The notes under the pieces were generated by a model. That model searched no databases. It was not told the DNA's origin and was given only the letters and a program-made list of their open reading frames with translations. The position numbers were made by a program, and so were the translations under genes. A stretch of 64,000 nt of DNA from Photorhabdus laumondii subsp. laumondii. GTDB taxonomy: Bacteria; Pseudomonadota; Gammaproteobacteria; Enterobacterales; Enterobacteriaceae. The stretch lies in assembly GCF_003343245.1 (NCBI RefSeq), contig NZ_CP024901.1, positions 310,001-374,000 of the forward strand, given 5' to 3'. Positions 7,949 through 17,992 of the stretch are shown here, one piece after another. The stretch's first letter is position 1, and every line of letters starts with the position of its first letter.

Positions 7949-9556
7949 ATGACAACTTTCTCTAAAAGAGCGAAGTTATTGAAGCTAGGGGTCAGCTTAG
8001 TTGCATTGGCCGTAACCGCCAGCGTTCAGGCAAAAACATTGGTTTACTGCTCCGAAGGCTCACCGGAAGGCTTTAATCCACAATTGTTCACCGCTGGCAC
8101 AACTTATGATGCCAGCTCCAGACCACTGTATAACCGTTTGGTTGAGTTCAAAACAGGTACAACTGAAATTATCCCGAGCTTGGCTGAAAGATGGGATATT
8201 AGCGATGATGGTAAAGTTTACACTTTTCATCTGCGCAAAGGTGTTAAGTGGCACGATAGCAAAGACTTCAAACCAAGCCGAGAATTTAATGCTGATGATG
8301 TGATCTACACTTTCATGCGGCAAAAAGATGCAAATCACCCATACCACAAGGTGTCAGGCGGCAGCTATGAATATTTCATTGGCATGGGTATGAGTGAGAT
8401 GATCAATAAGGTTGAAAAAGTAGACGATTATACTGTCCGGATTGAATTGAGCCGCCCGGAAGCCCCATTCCTGGCTGACTTAGGCATGGATTTCGCCTCT
8501 ATTATGTCAGCAGAATATGCAGATAAGATGATGAAAGCCGGTACACCGGAGAAAGTCGATCTGAATCCAATTGGTACAGGACCGTTCCAGTTGGTGCAAT
8601 ATCAGAAAGATTCTCGCATTCTGTATAAAGCCTTCAAAGAATATTGGGGAGATAAAGCCAAAGTTGACCGGCTAGTTTTCTCTATTACTCCTGATGCATC
8701 CGTTCGTTATGCAAAATTACAGAAAAACGAATGTCAGATCATGCCATATCCAAATCCGGCGGATATTGCCCGCATGAAACAGGATAAAGATATCGTTTTG
8801 CTGGAACAGCCGGGTCTGAATGTCGGTTATGTCGCTTTCAATGTCATTAAAAAGCCATTGGATAACGTCAAAGTTCGTCAAGCGTTGACGATGGCAGTCA
8901 ATAAAGATGCTATCGTTGAAGCGGTTTATCAGGGCGCTGGTCAGAAAGCCAAAAATCTGATCCCACCAACCATGTGGGGTTACGACAATGATCTTAAAGA
9001 TTATCAGTACGATCCAGAAAAAGCGAAACAGCTCCTAAAAGAAGCAGGGATGGGAAGTGGTTTTACTATTGATCTGTGGGCAATGCCGGTACAGCGTCCA
9101 TACAACCCGAATGCCCGTCGTATGGCTGAAATGGTCCAGGCTGACTGGGGAAAAATTGGTGTTAAGGCCAAAATTGTCAGCTATGAATGGGGCGAATATT
9201 TGAAGCGAGCTAAAGATGGCGAGCATCAAATTGTCATGATGGGTTGGACGGGAGACAATGGTGATCCAGATAACTTCTTCGCAACTTTGTTTAGCTGTGC
9301 AGCCAAAGAGCGAGGTTCCAACTACTCTAAATGGTGTTACAAACCGTTTGAAGATGCTATACAGCCAGCCCGCATCGTTTCTGAGCATGCTAAACGTGTT
9401 GAGCTTTATAAACAGGCTCAAGCTGTGATGCACGAACAGGTTCCAGCCCTGATTGTGGCTCATTCCACGGTGTATGAACCGATCCGTAAAGAGGTCAAAG
9501 GTTACGTCGTTGATCCTCTAGGCAGACATATTTTCAGCAACGTGTCTCTCGAATAA
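7949..9556 (+). CDS. dppA: Dipeptide ABC transporter periplasmic binding protein
   Basis: This 535-residue periplasmic protein (family SBP_bac_5) captures dipeptides and delivers them to DppBC. The signal peptide is clear: a basic start (MTTFSKRAKLLK), a hydrophobic stretch and cleavage near VQA-KTLVYC. The mature start LVYCSEGSPEGFNPQ is typical of DppA. I prefer the ATG at 7949 over the in-frame ATG at 7934, because GGAG at 7936-7939 then sits at correct spacing and the length equals E. coli DppA. dppBCDF follow on the same strand. Confidence 0.96.
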   Translation: MTTFSKRAKLLKLGVSLVALAVTASVQAKTLVYCSEGSPEGFNPQLFTAGTTYDASSRPLYNRLVEFKTGTTEIIPSLAERWDISDDGKVYTFHLRKGVKWHDSKDFKPSREFNADDVIYTFMRQKDANHPYHKVSGGSYEYFIGMGMSEMINKVEKVDDYTVRIELSRPEAPFLADLGMDFASIMSAEYADKMMKAGTPEKVDLNPIGTGPFQLVQYQKDSRILYKAFKEYWGDKAKVDRLVFSITPDASVRYAKLQKNECQIMPYPNPADIARMKQDKDIVLLEQPGLNVGYVAFNVIKKPLDNVKVRQALTMAVNKDAIVEAVYQGAGQKAKNLIPPTMWGYDNDLKDYQYDPEKAKQLLKEAGMGSGFTIDLWAMPVQRPYNPNARRMAEMVQADWGKIGVKAKIVSYEWGEYLKRAKDGEHQIVMMGWTGDNGDPDNFFATLFSCAAKERGSNYSKWCYKPFEDAIQPARIVSEHAKRVELYKQAQAVMHEQVPALIVAHSTVYEPIRKEVKGYVVDPLGRHIFSNVSLE

Positions 9557-9595
9557 TCCTGTTCTGACTTAAGGTATTGATTAAATTGTGAGCCA

Positions 9596-9617
9596 AAGGG
9601 GGAAAGTCCTCCCCCTT
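9596..9617 (+). promoter_or_regulatory. Hairpin between dppA and dppB
   Basis: A strong stem AAGGGGGA / TCCCCCTT with a 6-base loop lies in the 118-bp dppA-dppB gap. No U-run follows. Such hairpins usually protect the 3' end of the abundant binding-protein mRNA and lower expression of the permease genes. Confidence 0.6.
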
Positions 9618-9674
9618 ATCAAGCCAAACGGCCTGAGAGCTGTAACCGGCATTTAAAAAAAGAGAGTTCGGGAT

Positions 9675-10694
9675 ATGTTGCAGTTCATACTCCGACGTCT
9701 GGGGTTGGTAATCCCAACGTTTATTGGCATTACTTTACTGACTTTTGCTTTTGTCCATATGATCCCCGGCGATCCGGTGACCATTATGGCCGGGGAACGT
9801 GGAATATCGGCTGAGCGTTATGCCCAGCTAATGGCCGAAATGGGGTTGGATAAACCACTTTGGCAGCAATACTTTCATTATGTAAGTAATGTGTTACATG
9901 GTGATCTTGGTATCTCCATGAAAAGTCGTATCTCGGTGTGGGAAGAGTTTGTTCCCCGTTTCCAGGCAACGCTTGAACTGGGGATATGCGCCATGCTGTT
10001 CGCTATTTCTGTGGGTATTCCCGTTGGTGTCTTGGCGGCAGTAAAGCGTGGTTCTGTTTTTGATCATACTGCGATAGGACTTTCCCTAACCGGATACTCC
10101 ATGCCGATCTTTTGGTGGGGGATCATGTTGATCATGCTGGTTTCTGTCCAGTTGGATCTGACACCGGTATCCGGGCGGATAAGCGACAGTGTTTTCCTTG
10201 ATGACAGTTATCCGCTGACCGGTTTTATGCTGATCGACACACTATTCTGGGGTGAAGCCGGTGATTTTAAAGATGCGGTGATGCATATCATTTTGCCTGC
10301 CGTTGTCTTGGGGACGATTCCACTGGCAGTGATTGTCCGTATGACCCGCTCTTCTATGTTGGAAGTACTAGGTGAAGATTATATCCGTACTGCACGCGCT
10401 AAAGGTTTGAGTCGTATGCGTGTGATTGTGGTCCATGCGCTTCGCAATGCATTGCTGCCGGTTGTCACTGTTATCGGCTTGCAGGTCGGCATGATGCTGG
10501 CGGGGGCGATCCTGACTGAAACTATCTTCTCTTGGCCGGGGCTTGGACGCTGGCTGATCGATGCCCTTCAGCGCCGGGATTATCCGGTGGTTCAGGGCGG
10601 CGTATTACTGGTGGCGATCATGATCATCTTGGTTAACCTGATAGTTGACTTGCTATACGGCGTCGTTAACCCGCGTATCCGGCATAAGAAATAG
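9675..10694 (+). CDS. dppB: Dipeptide ABC transporter permease DppB
   Basis: This 339-residue inner-membrane permease has six predicted helices, starting with IPTFIGITLLTFAFVHM. The EAA loop that contacts the ATPases reads EDYIRTARAKGLSRMRVIVVHALRNA (long form split by residues 240-265). It pairs with DppC to form the channel. Length equals the E. coli protein. The gene starts at 9675 after CGGGAT and ends 10 bp before dppC. Confidence 0.96.
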   Translation: MLQFILRRLGLVIPTFIGITLLTFAFVHMIPGDPVTIMAGERGISAERYAQLMAEMGLDKPLWQQYFHYVSNVLHGDLGISMKSRISVWEEFVPRFQATLELGICAMLFAISVGIPVGVLAAVKRGSVFDHTAIGLSLTGYSMPIFWWGIMLIMLVSVQLDLTPVSGRISDSVFLDDSYPLTGFMLIDTLFWGEAGDFKDAVMHIILPAVVLGTIPLAVIVRMTRSSMLEVLGEDYIRTARAKGLSRMRVIVVHALRNALLPVVTVIGLQVGMMLAGAILTETIFSWPGLGRWLIDALQRRDYPVVQGGVLLVAIMIILVNLIVDLLYGVVNPRIRHKK

Positions 10695-10704
10695 GGAGCA
10701 CATT

Positions 10705-11604
10705 ATGTCTCAAGTGACTGAGCCTGCAAACAGTGCGCCTAAGATTATGACGCCGATGCAGGAGTTCTGGTATTACTTTAAGCGCAATAAAGGGGCCGTT
10801 GCTGGCCTGGTTTATATTGTGTTGATGTTGTTGGTTGCTCTGTTGGCGGGGGTGCTTGCCCCACACGGTGCGGCTGAACAGTTCCGCGATTCTTTGCTGA
10901 CGCCACCAGCATGGCAGGAAGGGGGAAATTGGCAGTTTATTCTGGGTACTGATGATGTTGGGCGTGATTTACTTTCGCGTCTGATGTACGGCGCTCGGCT
11001 TTCATTGCTGGTAGGTTGTCTGGTGGTGGTGCTATCCCTATTGATGGGGGTTGTTCTGGGGGTGCTGGCGGGTTATTTCGGTGGTGTGGTGGATATTATC
11101 ATCATGCGTATCGTTGATATTATGCTGGCATTGCCAAGCCTGTTGCTGGCTTTGGTGCTGGTGGCGATATTTGGGCCATCCATTGTCAATGCTTCACTGG
11201 CGTTGACCTTTGTGTCTCTGCCACATTACATCCGTTTAACTCGTGCTGCGGTATTAGTCGAAGTTAACCGCGACTATGTGACGGCTTCACAGGTGGCGGG
11301 GGCAGGTTCCATGCGCCAGATGTTTATCAATATTCTGCCTAACTGTCTGGCACCACTGATTGTGCAGGCTTCTCTGGGTTTTTCTAATGCCATTCTTGAT
11401 ATGGCTGCTTTGGGTTTTCTGGGAATGGGGGCGCAGCCACCCACGCCGGAATGGGGAACAATGCTGTCTGATGTATTGCAGTTTGCACAAAGTGCCTGGT
11501 GGGTGGTGACATTCCCGGGGGTGGCGATTCTGCTGACCGTGTTGGCGTTTAACCTGATGGGTGATGGTTTGCGTGATGCACTTGATCCTAAACTCAAGCA
11601 GTAG
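10705..11604 (+). CDS. dppC: Dipeptide ABC transporter permease DppC
   Basis: This 299-residue second permease has the N-terminal OppC-type segment (MQEFWYYFKRNKGAVAG) and six helices. The EAA loop contains RDYVTASQVAGAGSMRQ. I chose the ATG at 10705 (MSQVTEPANS), preceded by AGGGAG. An in-frame GTG/TTG extension would overlap dppB and add residues not seen in the family. It forms a heterodimeric channel with DppB. Confidence 0.95.
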   Translation: MSQVTEPANSAPKIMTPMQEFWYYFKRNKGAVAGLVYIVLMLLVALLAGVLAPHGAAEQFRDSLLTPPAWQEGGNWQFILGTDDVGRDLLSRLMYGARLSLLVGCLVVVLSLLMGVVLGVLAGYFGGVVDIIIMRIVDIMLALPSLLLALVLVAIFGPSIVNASLALTFVSLPHYIRLTRAAVLVEVNRDYVTASQVAGAGSMRQMFINILPNCLAPLIVQASLGFSNAILDMAALGFLGMGAQPPTPEWGTMLSDVLQFAQSAWWVVTFPGVAILLTVLAFNLMGDGLRDALDPKLKQ

Positions 11605-11616
11605 TGAGGTGGCGAA

Positions 11617-12597
11617 ATGGCACTGTTAAATGTAGAAAAATTATCGGTTCACTTTGGTGACGAAGAGGCACCATTCCGCGCCGTTGACCGCATCAGTTAC
11701 CGAGTTGAGCAAGGGCAGGTTGTTGGGATTGTTGGAGAATCTGGCTCAGGTAAATCGGTGAGTTCATTGGCTGTAATGGGATTGATTGATTATCCGGGTA
11801 GAGTGATGGCTGACAAACTGGAATTTAACCAGCGTGATCTGACCAAAATTTCTGAACAGGAACGTCGCCAACTGGTTGGTGCGGAAGTGGCAATGATCTT
11901 CCAAGATCCGATGACCAGCTTGAACCCCTGTTATACCGTTGGGTTTCAGATTATGGAGGCGTTAAAAGTGCATCAAGGCGGCAATCGCCGCACCCGACGC
12001 CAGCGGGCGATTGATCTGTTGACCTTGGTTGGTATCCCTGATCCGGCATCGCGTCTGGATGTGTATCCGCACCAATTATCGGGTGGTATGAGTCAACGGG
12101 TGATGATCGCAATGGCGATTGCCTGCCGGCCAAAATTACTGATTGCTGATGAACCGACAACCGCTTTAGATGTCACCATTCAGGCGCAGGTTATTGAACT
12201 GTTGTTGGAGTTGCAACAACGGGAAAATATGGCGCTAATATTAATCACCCATGACCTGGCATTGGTTGCAGAAGCTGCTCATCATATTATCGTGATGTAT
12301 GCCGGGCAGGTGGTGGAATCCGCCAAGGCATCGGAAATCTTCCGGGCACCACGTCATCCGTATACTCAGGCGCTGCTTCGGGCATTACCTGAATTTGCTA
12401 CGGATAAATCCCGTCTTGCCTCTTTACCGGGTGTTGTGCCGGGGAAATATGACCGGCCTATCGGGTGTTTACTGAATCCGCGTTGTCCCTATGCAAATGA
12501 CCATTGTCGTCAGGTGGAGCCGGAATTAAGAACGGTAGGAGAACGTCAGGTGAAATGCCATATACCGTTGGATGATGCGGGGAGGCCGACAGTATGA
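11617..12597 (+). CDS. dppD: Dipeptide ABC transporter ATPase DppD
   Basis: This 326-residue nucleotide-binding subunit carries Walker A GESGSGKS, the signature LSGGMSQR, Walker [13 protein letters not shown] and the switch histidine in ITHDLALV. The C-terminal oligopeptide/dipeptide extension with a Cys-rich block ([14 protein letters not shown]) matches the Fe-S or zinc-like motif typical of DppD/OppD. It ends in an ATGA overlap with dppF, so the two ATPases are translationally coupled. Confidence 0.95.
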   Translation: MALLNVEKLSVHFGDEEAPFRAVDRISYRVEQGQVVGIVGESGSGKSVSSLAVMGLIDYPGRVMADKLEFNQRDLTKISEQERRQLVGAEVAMIFQDPMTSLNPCYTVGFQIMEALKVHQGGNRRTRRQRAIDLLTLVGIPDPASRLDVYPHQLSGGMSQRVMIAMAIACRPKLLIADEPTTALDVTIQAQVIELLLELQQRENMALILITHDLALVAEAAHHIIVMYAGQVVESAKASEIFRAPRHPYTQALLRALPEFATDKSRLASLPGVVPGKYDRPIGCLLNPRCPYANDHCRQVEPELRTVGERQVKCHIPLDDAGRPTV

Positions 12598-13613
12598 GTG
12601 AGTATCTTTATCCGGCGCAGCAAATATCCACTGTGCCGTTATTAAAAGCGACAGATCTGAAAAAATATTATCCGATTAAAGGGGGGCTCTTTTCACCTGC
12701 GAGGACGGTAAAAGCGTTGGATGGCGTCTCTTTCGAATTGGAAAAGGGAAAAACGTTAGCCGTTGTTGGTGAATCGGGGTGTGGTAAATCCACGCTAGGG
12801 CGATTGCTGACGATGATTGAAAAGCCAACCGACGGGGAACTTTATTATCAGGGGCAAGATCTGCTGGTGCCAAATAAAGACTCTGAAAAGCTACGTCGTC
12901 AGAAAATCCAGATTGTGTTTCAAAATCCTTATGGTTCACTTAATCCGCGTAAGAAAGTTGGGCAGATTCTGGAGGAGCCTCTGCGGATCAATACCAAGTT
13001 AAACGCACAGGAACGTAAAGAGAAAGTGTTGCAGATGATGGAAAAAGTGGGGTTAAAAACCGAACATTACAGCCGTTATCCGCACATGTTCTCCGGTGGT
13101 CAACGCCAACGGATTGCGATTGCTCGTGGCCTAATGTTGGAGCCGGATGTGGTGATTGCGGATGAACCGGTTTCTGCGTTGGATGTCTCGGTGCGGGCAC
13201 AGGTGTTGAACCTGATGATGGACTTACAACAAGAATTGGGGCTCTCTTATGTCTTTATTTCCCATGACTTGTCTGTGGTTGAACATATTGCTGATGAAGT
13301 GATGGTGATGTACCTTGGTCGTTGTGTGGAAAAAGGCAGTAAGGAGATGATTTTCAGTCATCCACGTCATCCCTATACACAGGCGTTATTATCAGCAACG
13401 CCAAGGCTGAATCCTGAATTACGCCGTGAACGGATAAAATTGACCGGCGAATTGCCCAGCCCAATGAATCCACCGCCCGGTTGTGCATTTGCCGCTCGTT
13501 GTCGCCGGGCACTTAGCGTTTGTACTCAGTTTCAGCCAAAATTGAATCAATATGGTGATCAACTGATCGCCTGTTTTGCGGTCGATCAGGATGAAAATGT
13601 TACGGTGGAATAA
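12594..13613 (+). CDS. dppF: Dipeptide ABC transporter ATPase DppF
   Basis: This 339-residue second ATPase has Walker A GESGCGKS, signature FSGGQRQR, Walker [13 protein letters not shown] and H-loop [10 protein letters not shown]. The C-terminal extension has [14 protein letters not shown]. It overlaps dppD by four bases (ATGA). It completes the importer operon; an ERIC element follows 12 bp after the stop and may shape the 3' end. Confidence 0.95.
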   Translation: MSEYLYPAQQISTVPLLKATDLKKYYPIKGGLFSPARTVKALDGVSFELEKGKTLAVVGESGCGKSTLGRLLTMIEKPTDGELYYQGQDLLVPNKDSEKLRRQKIQIVFQNPYGSLNPRKKVGQILEEPLRINTKLNAQERKEKVLQMMEKVGLKTEHYSRYPHMFSGGQRQRIAIARGLMLEPDVVIADEPVSALDVSVRAQVLNLMMDLQQELGLSYVFISHDLSVVEHIADEVMVMYLGRCVEKGSKEMIFSHPRHPYTQALLSATPRLNPELRRERIKLTGELPSPMNPPPGCAFAARCRRALSVCTQFQPKLNQYGDQLIACFAVDQDENVTVE

Positions 13614-13625
13614 TTGCTTGGCAAT

Positions 13626-13755
13626 TATACCCTATGGATTTCAAGATGAATCGCGGCGGCAAGGGAGTGAATCCCCGGGAGCATAGCAAACTATGTGGTG
13701 ACCGGGGCGAGCGAGTGCAGCCAACAAAGAGGCAACTTGAAAGATGACGGGTATA
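13626..13755 (+). repeat. ERIC-type palindromic repeat, copy 2
   Basis: A 130-bp copy of the element at 5856-5981 in opposite orientation, with the core GAATCCCCGGGAGC and GTGACCGGGGCGAGCG. It begins 12 bp after dppF, so it is likely in the dpp transcript. The remaining 214 bp up to the next gene hold no feature I can name. Confidence 0.88.
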
Positions 13756-13969
13756 TTCAATAAAACATCTTTGGTGATATTGGGTTAGCCGGTATCACCT
13801 TTTAAATATTTGCTTATATTTCTGGTAGCGACTTATCGCTACCAAGGACAATTATTTCAGAAAAATAACGACTTGGATAAGTGAAACAGGATCGCTAGCG
13901 ATAAAATCAAGTATACTCAATTCCATTGATCACGTGTTATAACTGCGATATCTACAGGCATTGGTTTAA

Positions 13970-14683
13970 GTGAAAATGAAATTGCGCGTCAAACGTTCGT
14001 TAACCATTAAACAGATGGCCGCAGTGACCGGCGTCACGCTGGTGACCATTGCTATTTTTATTACGATTCAATTGTGTCATTTTATACAGCAACGTAAAGA
14101 TGATTATATCAGCCAGCTTAATAATGCGGCAGTTCAGGTACAGGCACCTTTAACGGAAGCACTACTTAATTCCGATCTCAGTAAAGCAAAAGAGTTGCTG
14201 ATAGGGCTGCGCACTGTAGGTATTTTAGGACGTGCGGATGTGGTGTTACCGGAGGATATCCGGGTGATACGATTGAGCTTTGCTACCCATCGCCCAATCC
14301 CCGAACTGGCTAAACGTGTTTTTGGGATCCCTGTGGAAGTGAGTATTCCTCTTCATGTTTATGGTTCAGTATCGACAGATGCTAAACCGCTAGGGCATCT
14401 GATTTTGCAAGTGGATTCCAACCGAGTATATCGTTTTGTCATTAATACGTTGGCACTGATGCTGACAACTTATTTATTACTGGCCCTTATCCTTACGGTG
14501 TCGATAAGCTGGTGTATCAACCGGATTATTATGCACCCATTACGTGACATTGCACGGGATCTTAATAACGCGCAACTATCAGAGCCAATGGCTTGCCCTA
14601 AATACCATCAGGATGATGAACTGGGCCTGCTGATCAGGGGATATAATCGTCAATTTGATAAGCATAAACCTCCGTCATCATGA
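13970..14683 (+). pseudogene. HmsP/PdeK-type membrane sensor, catalytic half missing
   Basis: The 237 residues match the N-terminal sensor half of the c-di-GMP phosphodiesterase HmsP (YhjK/PdeK). There is a start RSLTIKQMAAVTGV with a membrane helix, a periplasmic domain with GILGRADVVLP, a second helix and a HAMP-like end with HQDDELGLL. Family members then continue with GGDEF and EAL domains. Here the frame ends at HKPPSS and the next gene, yhjJ, begins 178 bp later, so both catalytic domains are gone. GTG at 13970 or ATG at 13976 could start it. It may be a silent relic or an expressed membrane stub; it cannot hydrolyse c-di-GMP. Confidence 0.8.
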
Positions 14684-14861
14684 AACCATTCATGGCGGTT
14701 TGAGGTCTAATCCTCTGTTATAAGCCTGACAGGATTTCGCCTGTTAAAATTCAGGTTTTTGCTTTTTCTACCGTTATTATTGGTCGAAGGGAACATATTC
14801 TGTCATCAATGGTTAAACCTTCGAAGGCTAAAACCAAGGATAGACATCTATAGGGGTTCAC

Positions 14862-16352
14862 ATGCAGGGTACGAAAATTCGTTATTTTATTGGTGGGATA
14901 ATGCTGGCAGTTGCGGGCCAGACGCAGGCAGAAGCCTTGCAGCCTGACCCTGCCTGGAAACAAGGTAAACTGGAAAACGGTTTTAACTGGCAAATTTTGC
15001 AGACACCACAACGTCCTAACGACAGAATACAGTTGCGCTTGGTCGTGAAAACGGGGTCACTGGCGGAGAAAACCCAACAAACGGGTTATACCTGGTTGAT
15101 TCCGAAAGTCGTACTCTTTAGTAGCAAAAGCTTATCTTCTACCAAATTAGAGCAGTTATGGAACAGTGCTATTGATCCAAAATACCCACTGCCTCCAGCG
15201 ATTGTTTCATATGATTTCACACTCTATAGCTTGAGTTTGCCACATAATCGGCCTGAACTATTAAAAGACGCGTTGAACTGGCTGGCTGATGCTGCGGGCA
15301 AAGCGGTATTTACACCTGAGACACTGCAACATGCCATGAAAATGGCTGATACATCCGTTGCAACCTATCCACCCGATATACAAGATCCCGTGTGGCGTAG
15401 ACGTTTGAAAGGTTCAACGCTGTTAGGGCACGATCCGGCACAAAACGCGCCTCAACCTATTGATTTGGAGAAGCTTAAACAGTTTTACCGGCAGTGGTAT
15501 ACCCCTGACATGATGACGTTATACGTTGCGGGACATGTAGATAGCCGTACTCTGCCGGAAAATATCAGCCTAGCGTTTTCATCATTGAAAGGTAAACGTC
15601 ATACTCCGGCTACTATTGCAGCGTTGTCACCAATGAAACCGGAGACCATCGGGATTATCAGCGATAAAAAGAAAGAAGATACTTTATCCTTAATTTGGGA
15701 TCTCAATTGGCAGCCGATTAATGATTCGCATGTGCTTAATCACTATTGGATCAGTGATATCACCCGCGAGGCACTTTATCGCTATCTGCAACTTGGGCTG
15801 GAAAGAAAAAATGATAAAGCGTTGAAATTGGGGCTGGATTGTAAAGTCCAGTATCATCGTGCGAGCTGTGCCCTGAATCTCAACACGACAGCCGGTAATT
15901 TAAAACCCGCAATGGAGTATCTGGCGGCTGAATTGGTCACATTACGGGATAAAGGATTGCCGAAGGGACAATTTGATGAGCTATATGCGCAAAAACAAGC
16001 ACAACTCAGCCAGTTGTTTGCCATGTATGCTCATACCAGTACGGATATTCTGATTAATCAGCGCCTTTTGTCCCAACAGAGCAATGTGGTGGATATCGCC
16101 CCTGAGCAGTATCAGCGTTTGAGACAAGCATTTTTAGCTTCCTTGACCCCAGAAATGCTTAATCGTGAATTGAAGCAGATCCTGTCGCAAGAGGTGGCAT
16201 TTATTCTGATTCAACCGAAAGGGGAAGTGGAAATGGATGTCGACCAGTTAAGAAACAGCTTTAATCAGATTATGTCGCTGACACCACATAAGGATAAGGT
16301 TGATATTCCGGCACAACCACCGATGTCTAAGTCTGAGGCAAAAGCCTCTTAA
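14862..16352 (+). CDS. yhjJ: M16-like protein YhjJ, zinc motif lost
   Basis: This 496-residue protein has a signal peptide (cleavage near TQA-EALQPDP) and the insulinase/M16 fold, so it acts in the periplasm or envelope. The position where active M16 peptidases carry HxxEH reads GYTWLIPKVV, with no zinc ligands. E. coli YhjJ likewise lacks the motif, so this is an inherited inactive homologue rather than a fresh mutation. Conserved blocks QPDPAW, LLGHDPA, WYTPDMMTLYV and VVDIAPEQYQRLRQ identify the family. Its biochemical role is not known to me. Confidence 0.9.
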   Translation: MQGTKIRYFIGGIMLAVAGQTQAEALQPDPAWKQGKLENGFNWQILQTPQRPNDRIQLRLVVKTGSLAEKTQQTGYTWLIPKVVLFSSKSLSSTKLEQLWNSAIDPKYPLPPAIVSYDFTLYSLSLPHNRPELLKDALNWLADAAGKAVFTPETLQHAMKMADTSVATYPPDIQDPVWRRRLKGSTLLGHDPAQNAPQPIDLEKLKQFYRQWYTPDMMTLYVAGHVDSRTLPENISLAFSSLKGKRHTPATIAALSPMKPETIGIISDKKKEDTLSLIWDLNWQPINDSHVLNHYWISDITREALYRYLQLGLERKNDKALKLGLDCKVQYHRASCALNLNTTAGNLKPAMEYLAAELVTLRDKGLPKGQFDELYAQKQAQLSQLFAMYAHTSTDILINQRLLSQQSNVVDIAPEQYQRLRQAFLASLTPEMLNRELKQILSQEVAFILIQPKGEVEMDVDQLRNSFNQIMSLTPHKDKVDIPAQPPMSKSEAKAS

Positions 16353-16361
16353 AGCAACAAA

Positions 16362-16383
16362 AAGGGCGGACAATACCGCCCTT
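16362..16383. terminator. Bidirectional terminator between yhjJ and the tautomerase
   Basis: The stem AAGGGCGG / CCGCCCTT has a 6-base loop between two converging genes, with A- and T-rich flanks. It can serve both strands. Confidence 0.7.
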
Positions 16384-16395
16384 CATTATCGAAGG

Positions 16396-16602
16396 CTATT
16401 TTTTAGCTTCAGCTCTAAGCTCAGTCACATTCTTACCGCCGATTCCCCAGTTATCAGTATCGACTTCATCAATAATGACAAAAGTTGTCGCCGGATTTTT
16501 TCCTAATACATCGGCCAGTAACTGAGTAGCTCCTTCAATTAATTGCTTCTTTTGTTCTGCTGTAGCACCTTCACGGGTAATTCTGATATTAACAAACGGC
16601 AT
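16396..16602 (-). CDS. 4-oxalocrotonate tautomerase family enzyme
   Basis: This 68-residue enzyme of the tautomerase superfamily uses Pro1 as catalytic base after removal of Met. I set the start at the ATG of MPFVNIRITREG because AAGGAG lies 6 bases before it. The in-frame ATG 18 bp upstream (MNKELF) would bury that site in the coding part and displace the catalytic proline. Small tautomerases of this type form hexamers; the physiological substrate is unknown. YhjD lies upstream on the same strand. Confidence 0.85.
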   Translation of the reverse strand: MPFVNIRITREGATAEQKKQLIEGATQLLADVLGKNPATTFVIIDEVDTDNWGIGGKNVTELRAEAKK

Positions 16603-16657
16603 AAACAGCTCCTTATTCATTGGGTTATTATTAGCAGATCGCTCTGCTTGGGCACAT

Positions 16658-17650
16658 TTATTCGGTATTTTTATGATTATTATCTGTGGTGGCTATCCAG
16701 GCAGCGCAGAATAGCGTTAAACGGGCGAATAGGTAGAAAAATGTCATCAGGCCGATAACAGATCCAAATGCGGCACCAGAAGGGGAATTGGCGAGGCGCG
16801 GCAATGTCATGGTCATAATATACTTGATCACTTCAAAACCTATTGCTGCCATCAATGTTCCTTTTAATAGCGCCTTACGTTCTGGCTGGTGGCGAGGTAG
16901 CACCCAGAATAGCCATAGGAAAAGCAGATAATTAGCTGAAATAGAAATGGCTAATCCAATCAAGAACCAAGATGGACGCAGCCATTCAATGCCATCTAGC
17001 CCTAACATCTTAACAATGGTTGCTTGGGCGGAGCCTGCGATAGAGGTCAGTGATAGCGTGATCACCAGCGCTAATAATAGCCCAATCAGAGAAATAGAAT
17101 CACGAAAATATTTAAAATAGATTTTCTCATTATCTTCCTGATTTCGCACCCAGACAGGATGGAATTGGGCAAGAATGGCCTGACGTAAATTACTAACCCA
17201 ATTCACACCGGAATACAGCGCAATTGCCAAACCGGTTAATCCCACGGTAGTACGTTGTTTAATTGCGGTATCGACACTATTTTTCAGCGTATTGGCAAGA
17301 GTCGGATCACTAATACTGTTGGCGATACTGTTAATCAGTCTTGCCAATAAATCAGGATTAGAGGCCAGAATAAAACCGGCAATGGCGAAAGAGAGCATCA
17401 GAATTGGGATAAGTGATAAGAAGGAAAAATACGTTATTGCCGCGCCAAACTGATTACCCATCCGATCATTAAAACGCAGCGTTGCACGGATAAAATGAGC
17501 GATAATAGGAATAGTGCGGATATAATTTCCTACTCTGACCGTCAGAGAAATCGCTTTTTTACCGTGACGAATTCCCTTTTCCAAAGGCGTTTTGGATAAC
17601 CTTTTCGGCTGATGTTGGGTTGTTTCCTGTTTTTCTGTACGCTTTGGCAT
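16658..17650 (-). CDS. yhjD: Inner membrane YihY/BrkB family protein YhjD
   Basis: This 330-residue inner-membrane protein has about six helices. Conserved blocks include NQFGAAITYFSFLSLIP, TTVGLTGLAIALYSG and SPSGAAFGSVIGLM, and the end FFYLFARLTLFCAAWIAT matches E. coli YhjD. I favour the ATG at 17650 (MPKRTEKQE), which has GAGG 6 bases upstream, over one 45 bp further up. A role in lipopolysaccharide or lipid transport has been suggested for E. coli YhjD; nothing here tests it. It marks the right end of the conserved core. Confidence 0.88.
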   Translation of the reverse strand: MPKRTEKQETTQHQPKRLSKTPLEKGIRHGKKAISLTVRVGNYIRTIPIIAHFIRATLRFNDRMGNQFGAAITYFSFLSLIPILMLSFAIAGFILASNPDLLARLINSIANSISDPTLANTLKNSVDTAIKQRTTVGLTGLAIALYSGVNWVSNLRQAILAQFHPVWVRNQEDNEKIYFKYFRDSISLIGLLLALVITLSLTSIAGSAQATIVKMLGLDGIEWLRPSWFLIGLAISISANYLLFLWLFWVLPRHQPERKALLKGTLMAAIGFEVIKYIMTMTLPRLANSPSGAAFGSVIGLMTFFYLFARLTLFCAAWIATTDNNHKNTE

Positions 17651-17800
17651 GCATAGCCTCAAATAGTTACCTTGCTTGAATATGAGTAATCTCATTATGC
17701 AATATTTCTACGAGATGATTCCGTTGTCAAATCTAAGTCACTTGTCAAAGTGATATGCCACCAGCTTAACGAGGAAAGATTTTCCAGGCGATAGTCTTGG

Positions 17801-17992
17801 GTGAAATTTAATCTTCCATTAATTCTTTCTGAGAAATTAAATAAAAGTGAAGTAGCTATTATTCTACAACATGAAATAGCTAAGGCTGAAAGGGACAAAG
17901 TACTGCATGATAAACATGAGTTTGATGATGTTTATTTATCTCAGCCGATTTATAGGCAAATGTATTATGTAACATTATATCAAGAAATTTAA
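17801..17992 (+). CDS. Hypothetical small protein, doubtful
   Basis: A GTG-started 63-codon frame encodes a charged, helix-rich peptide (SEKLNKSEVAIILQHEIAKAERDK). No family is recognised and no ribosome-binding site is evident. It could be a remnant at the border between core and accessory DNA. Confidence 0.25.
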   Translation: MKFNLPLILSEKLNKSEVAIILQHEIAKAERDKVLHDKHEFDDVYLSQPIYRQMYYVTLYQEI

